DNA from: Comamonas fluminis
Lineage (GTDB): Bacteria > Pseudomonadota > Gammaproteobacteria > Burkholderiales > Burkholderiaceae_C
Length of the DNA stretch: 64,000 nucleotides
Direction: 5' to 3'
Assembly: GCF_019186805.1 (NCBI RefSeq)
Contig: NZ_CP066783.1
Location: 4,043,501-4,107,500 of the forward strand
This document shows, in pieces, positions 61,421-64,000 of the stretch. The notes under the pieces were generated by a model. That model ran no database searches, was not told the DNA's origin, and worked only from the letters and a program-made list of their open reading frames with translations. Position numbers and translations under genes: made by a program. The stretch's first letter is position 1. Each line of letters begins with the position of its first letter.

Positions 61421-62527
61421 ATGTCTATTCCTCAAACACAGGCTGCTGCTCAGTTGCAGACCGACTTTCTCAGCGCCAGCGATGCAGCCCGGCTGGTCAT
61501 GCGCACAGGTATCACCCAGGTACTGCGCCTGATGAGTGAAGCCATAGAGGCTGATTTCATGCGCTGGCAGGACTTCGACAAAAGCGCTCGCACCGCCGCC
61601 CACTCGGCCAGTGGCGTGATCGAGCTGATGCCGGTGGCAGATGCGCAGGACTACGCCTTCAAATATGTCAACGGCCACCCGCACAATCCACAGCTGGGCT
61701 TGCCCACGGTGATGGCCTTTGGCGCGCTGGCCGATGTCGCCACCGGCATGCCGCGCTTTGTCAGCGAACTGACGCTGACCACCGCCCTGCGCACCGCCGC
61801 CACCTCAGCCATGGCCGCAAAGCACCTGGCCCGCAAGGACAGCCGCAGCATGGCGCTGATCGGCAATGGCTCACAAAGCGAATTTCAGGCGCTGGCTTTC
61901 ATGGAGCTGCTGGATGTGCGCGAGCTGCGCCTGTTCGATATCGACCCCGCTGCATCGCAAAAGCTGCTGCGCAATCTGCAGCCGTTTCTGGCGCAGTTCG
62001 GTGCCAGCGTCAGCATTGCAGCCAGCGCGGCAGATGCAGTGAAAGACGCAGACATTGTGACCACCGCCACGGCTGACAAGACCCGCGCCACCATCATCCA
62101 TGCGCCTCTGCTGCAGCCCGGAATGCATCTGAATGCCGTGGGCGGCGACTGCCCGGGCAAGACCGAGCTTGCCGCCGCCGTTCTGCACCGTGCCAGCGTC
62201 TTTGTGGAATACGAGCCGCAAACCCGCATGGAGGGGGAGTTGCAGCAAATGCCTGCAGACTTCGCCGTCACAGAGCTGTGGCGCGTGCTGCAAAAGCAAG
62301 CACCTGGCCGCACGAGCGCTGAGGAGATCACGCTGTTCGACTCCGTAGGCTTTGCACTGGAAGACTACTCGGCCCTGCGCACCATGCACCGCCTTGCGCG
62401 CCAGGCGGGCCTGCTGTCTCAGATTGAGCTGATACCCTCTCTGCCAGACCCCAAGGATTTGTTTGCCCTGCTGATGCAATCTCACCGCGCACAGGTCATT
62501 CAACTCTCTGGCCGCCAGACCGCCTGA
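61421..62527 (+). CDS. Ornithine cyclodeaminase
   Basis: This NAD-dependent enzyme of the mu-crystallin family converts ornithine to proline and ammonia. The ATG at 61421 follows AAGGAGG at 6 nt, giving 368 residues; the frame extends further without support. The N-terminal substrate domain has VMRTGITQVLRLMSEAIEADF in part, GVIELMPVADAQDYAFKYVNGHP in part, the NAD loop LIGNGSQSEFQALAFM, and HLNAVGGDCPGKTEL with the catalytic Asp. Its partner arginase lies 13 nt downstream, so together they turn arginine into proline. Confidence 0.92.
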   Translation: MSIPQTQAAAQLQTDFLSASDAARLVMRTGITQVLRLMSEAIEADFMRWQDFDKSARTAAHSASGVIELMPVADAQDYAFKYVNGHPHNPQLGLPTVMAFGALADVATGMPRFVSELTLTTALRTAATSAMAAKHLARKDSRSMALIGNGSQSEFQALAFMELLDVRELRLFDIDPAASQKLLRNLQPFLAQFGASVSIAASAADAVKDADIVTTATADKTRATIIHAPLLQPGMHLNAVGGDCPGKTELAAAVLHRASVFVEYEPQTRMEGELQQMPADFAVTELWRVLQKQAPGRTSAEEITLFDSVGFALEDYSALRTMHRLARQAGLLSQIELIPSLPDPKDLFALLMQSHRAQVIQLSGRQTA

Positions 62528-62540
62528 TGGAGATAGAGCA

Positions 62541-63506
62541 ATGAAGACCCAATCGTCCCCACCTGTGTCCAAGCGCTTGACGCAAGCCACCCTGATCGGC
62601 CTGCCCACCGATGTCGGCGCCTCGCGTCTGGGCGCAGCCATGGGGCCTGACGCACTGCGCGTGGCCCAGCTGGCACCAGCGCTGGAGCGGCTTGGCGTGC
62701 GCGTCAACGATCTTGGCAATCTATCCGGGCCACCCAATCCGCGTGGTGCACGCGATATGCAGGGCCTGCGTAATCTGGCGGAGTGCCTGCGCTGGAATCA
62801 GATGGCGCACGATGCCGTGCTGCAGGTGCTGGAGCAAAACCGCCTGCCCATCATGCTGGGCGGTGACCATACGCTGGCCACAGGCTCCATCAGCGCCATT
62901 GCCAGACATTGCCGCACCACCGGCAAGCAATTGCGGGTGCTGTGGCTTGATGCCCATTCGGACTGCAACACGCCAGCAAGTTCCCCCACCGGCAATCTGC
63001 ACGGCATGCCCGTCTCCAGCCTGTGCGGGCTGGGCCCGTCGGAACTGGCCTCTCTGTCGGGCAGTACACCCGCCCTTCCCGCATCTGCTTTTTGCCAGAT
63101 TGGCCTGCGCAGCGTGGACGAAAGCGAAAAGCACATGATTCGCGAGCTGGGGCTTGAGGTCTATGACATGCGAGCCATTGACGAGCTGGGCATGCGCGAA
63201 GTCATGCGCCGTGCGCTGACTGGCCTGTTTGACGAAGACGGCAAGGATATTCACCTGCATCTGAGCTTTGATGTGGATTTTCTGGACCCCGACATTGCCC
63301 CCGGCACCGGAACCCCTGTACGCGGCGGCCCCACCTACCGCGAAGCGCAGCTGTGCATGGAAATGATTGCCGACACGGGGCGCCTGGCCTCACTCGATAT
63401 TGTGGAACTGAACCCTGCGCTGGACATACGCAACCAGACCGCAGAGCTGGTGGTGGACCTAGTGCAAAGCCTGTTTGGGCAAAGTGTTTTGATACGTTCC
63501 CCCTGA
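62541..63506 (+). CDS. rocF: Arginase
   Basis: Arginase splits arginine to ornithine and urea with two manganese ions. The 321-residue protein has the metal motifs GGDHTLATGS, WLDAHSDCNTP, and SFDVDFLDPDIAPGTGTPV, and SLDIVELNPALD near the end, all classic for the family. The last codons read VLIRSP and the stop TGA lies inside a structured dispersed repeat (CCCCCTGAG), so the repeat supplies the final codons. It is translationally close to the cyclodeaminase gene upstream. The gene product feeds ornithine to it. Confidence 0.93.
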   Translation: MKTQSSPPVSKRLTQATLIGLPTDVGASRLGAAMGPDALRVAQLAPALERLGVRVNDLGNLSGPPNPRGARDMQGLRNLAECLRWNQMAHDAVLQVLEQNRLPIMLGGDHTLATGSISAIARHCRTTGKQLRVLWLDAHSDCNTPASSPTGNLHGMPVSSLCGLGPSELASLSGSTPALPASAFCQIGLRSVDESEKHMIRELGLEVYDMRAIDELGMREVMRRALTGLFDEDGKDIHLHLSFDVDFLDPDIAPGTGTPVRGGPTYREAQLCMEMIADTGRLASLDIVELNPALDIRNQTAELVVDLVQSLFGQSVLIRSP

Positions 63507-63600
63507 GGCGCTTTGCGCCTTCCCCCAGAGGGGGACGACAGCATCGCTGCGGGGCGGCCCTTGCTTGCTGCCTCTGGGTTGTACCTCGCCGGTTTCAGGC
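63499..63600 (+). repeat. 3'-end structured repeat, copy E, overlapping the arginase stop
   Basis: Starts CCCCCTGAGGCGC on the plus strand, so it is inverted relative to copies A-D but has the same orientation relative to its gene. The first hairpin is GGCGC-TTT-GCGCC, the second CCCCC-AGA-GGGGG style, then the CATCGCTGCGGGGCGGCCC block shared with copy D. The arginase TGA is part of the element. Confidence 0.85.
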
Positions 63601-63602
63601 AT

Positions 63603-63632
63603 AAAAAAGGCGCTCTTTCGAGCGCCTTTTTT
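63603..63632. terminator. Bidirectional terminator between arginase and the ABC ATPase gene
   Basis: GGCGCTC and GAGCGCC with a 4-nt loop form the stem, flanked by six A and six T, which allows termination from both convergent genes. Confidence 0.93.
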
Positions 63633-63647
63633 GGACAATCTACAGCA

Positions 63648-64000
<353 letters not shown>

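Overview
The window looks like a high-GC betaproteobacterial chromosome, most likely Comamonadaceae (Comamonas or a close relative). Four things point there: a complete division and cell wall (dcw) cluster running mraZ to lpxC, an MlaB/STAS-type gene next to a cysteine-poor DksA, tandem Bug-type tricarboxylate receptors, and two dispersed repeat families that I associate with comamonads. This is inferred from protein sequences read by eye; no database was searched.

Positions 1-18523 (minus strand) hold the dcw cluster in transcription order mraZ, rsmH, ftsL, ftsI, murE, murF, mraY, murD, ftsW, murG, murC, ddlB, ftsQ, ftsA, ftsZ, lpxC (lpxC runs off the left edge). Most junctions are 4-base ATGA overlaps. 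Together these genes make the lipid-linked peptidoglycan precursor (MurC-F, Ddl, MraY, MurG), polymerise it at the septum (FtsW/FtsI/FtsQ/FtsL) and drive the Z ring (FtsZ/FtsA). Three tandem 10-bp repeats upstream of mraZ are probable MraZ operator boxes. MurD carries an unusual acidic N-terminal extension of about 132 residues.

Positions 18880-27800 (minus) hold hslVU, with a very clear sigma-32 promoter so close to hslV that the mRNA may be leaderless. They also hold a STAS-domain protein, dksA with a long basic N-terminus, a histidine-rich G3E GTPase, and the dapF-DUF484-xerC group.

Positions 27900-36330 (minus) form a catabolic island for a phenylpropenoid-like acid: crotonase, feruloyl-CoA synthase, SDR dehydrogenase, two near-duplicate Bug receptors, a long acyl-CoA dehydrogenase and a MarR regulator. 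A candidate operator palindrome lies in front of the first gene.

Positions 36480-46910 are mixed: a NUDIX-metallo-beta-lactamase fusion, a pseudouridine-synthase homologue that has lost its catalytic Asp, the RNase P RNA (minus strand), an AraC regulator divergent from an EamA exporter, cysK, an exported M28 peptidase and an ABC exporter. Positions 46960-51660 are sbcDC. The right end (51660-64000) has an exported intradiol-dioxygenase-like protein, an FAD oxidoreductase, a queuosine-precursor-type transporter, a crotonase, htpX, a NYN-domain protein, pyrC, an ornithine cyclodeaminase-arginase pair (arginine to proline) and the end of an amino-acid ABC ATPase.

Most of the window is core genome. 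I see no prophage, insertion sequence, CRISPR array, tRNA or obvious defence island. The most interesting non-standard signals are a structured repeat that always sits directly at gene 3' ends (five copies, one supplying the stop codon), a second short repeat that appears to have been absorbed in frame into genes including dapF, the possibly leaderless sigma-32 promoter of hslV, the MurD extension, and the active-site-dead pseudouridine synthase.
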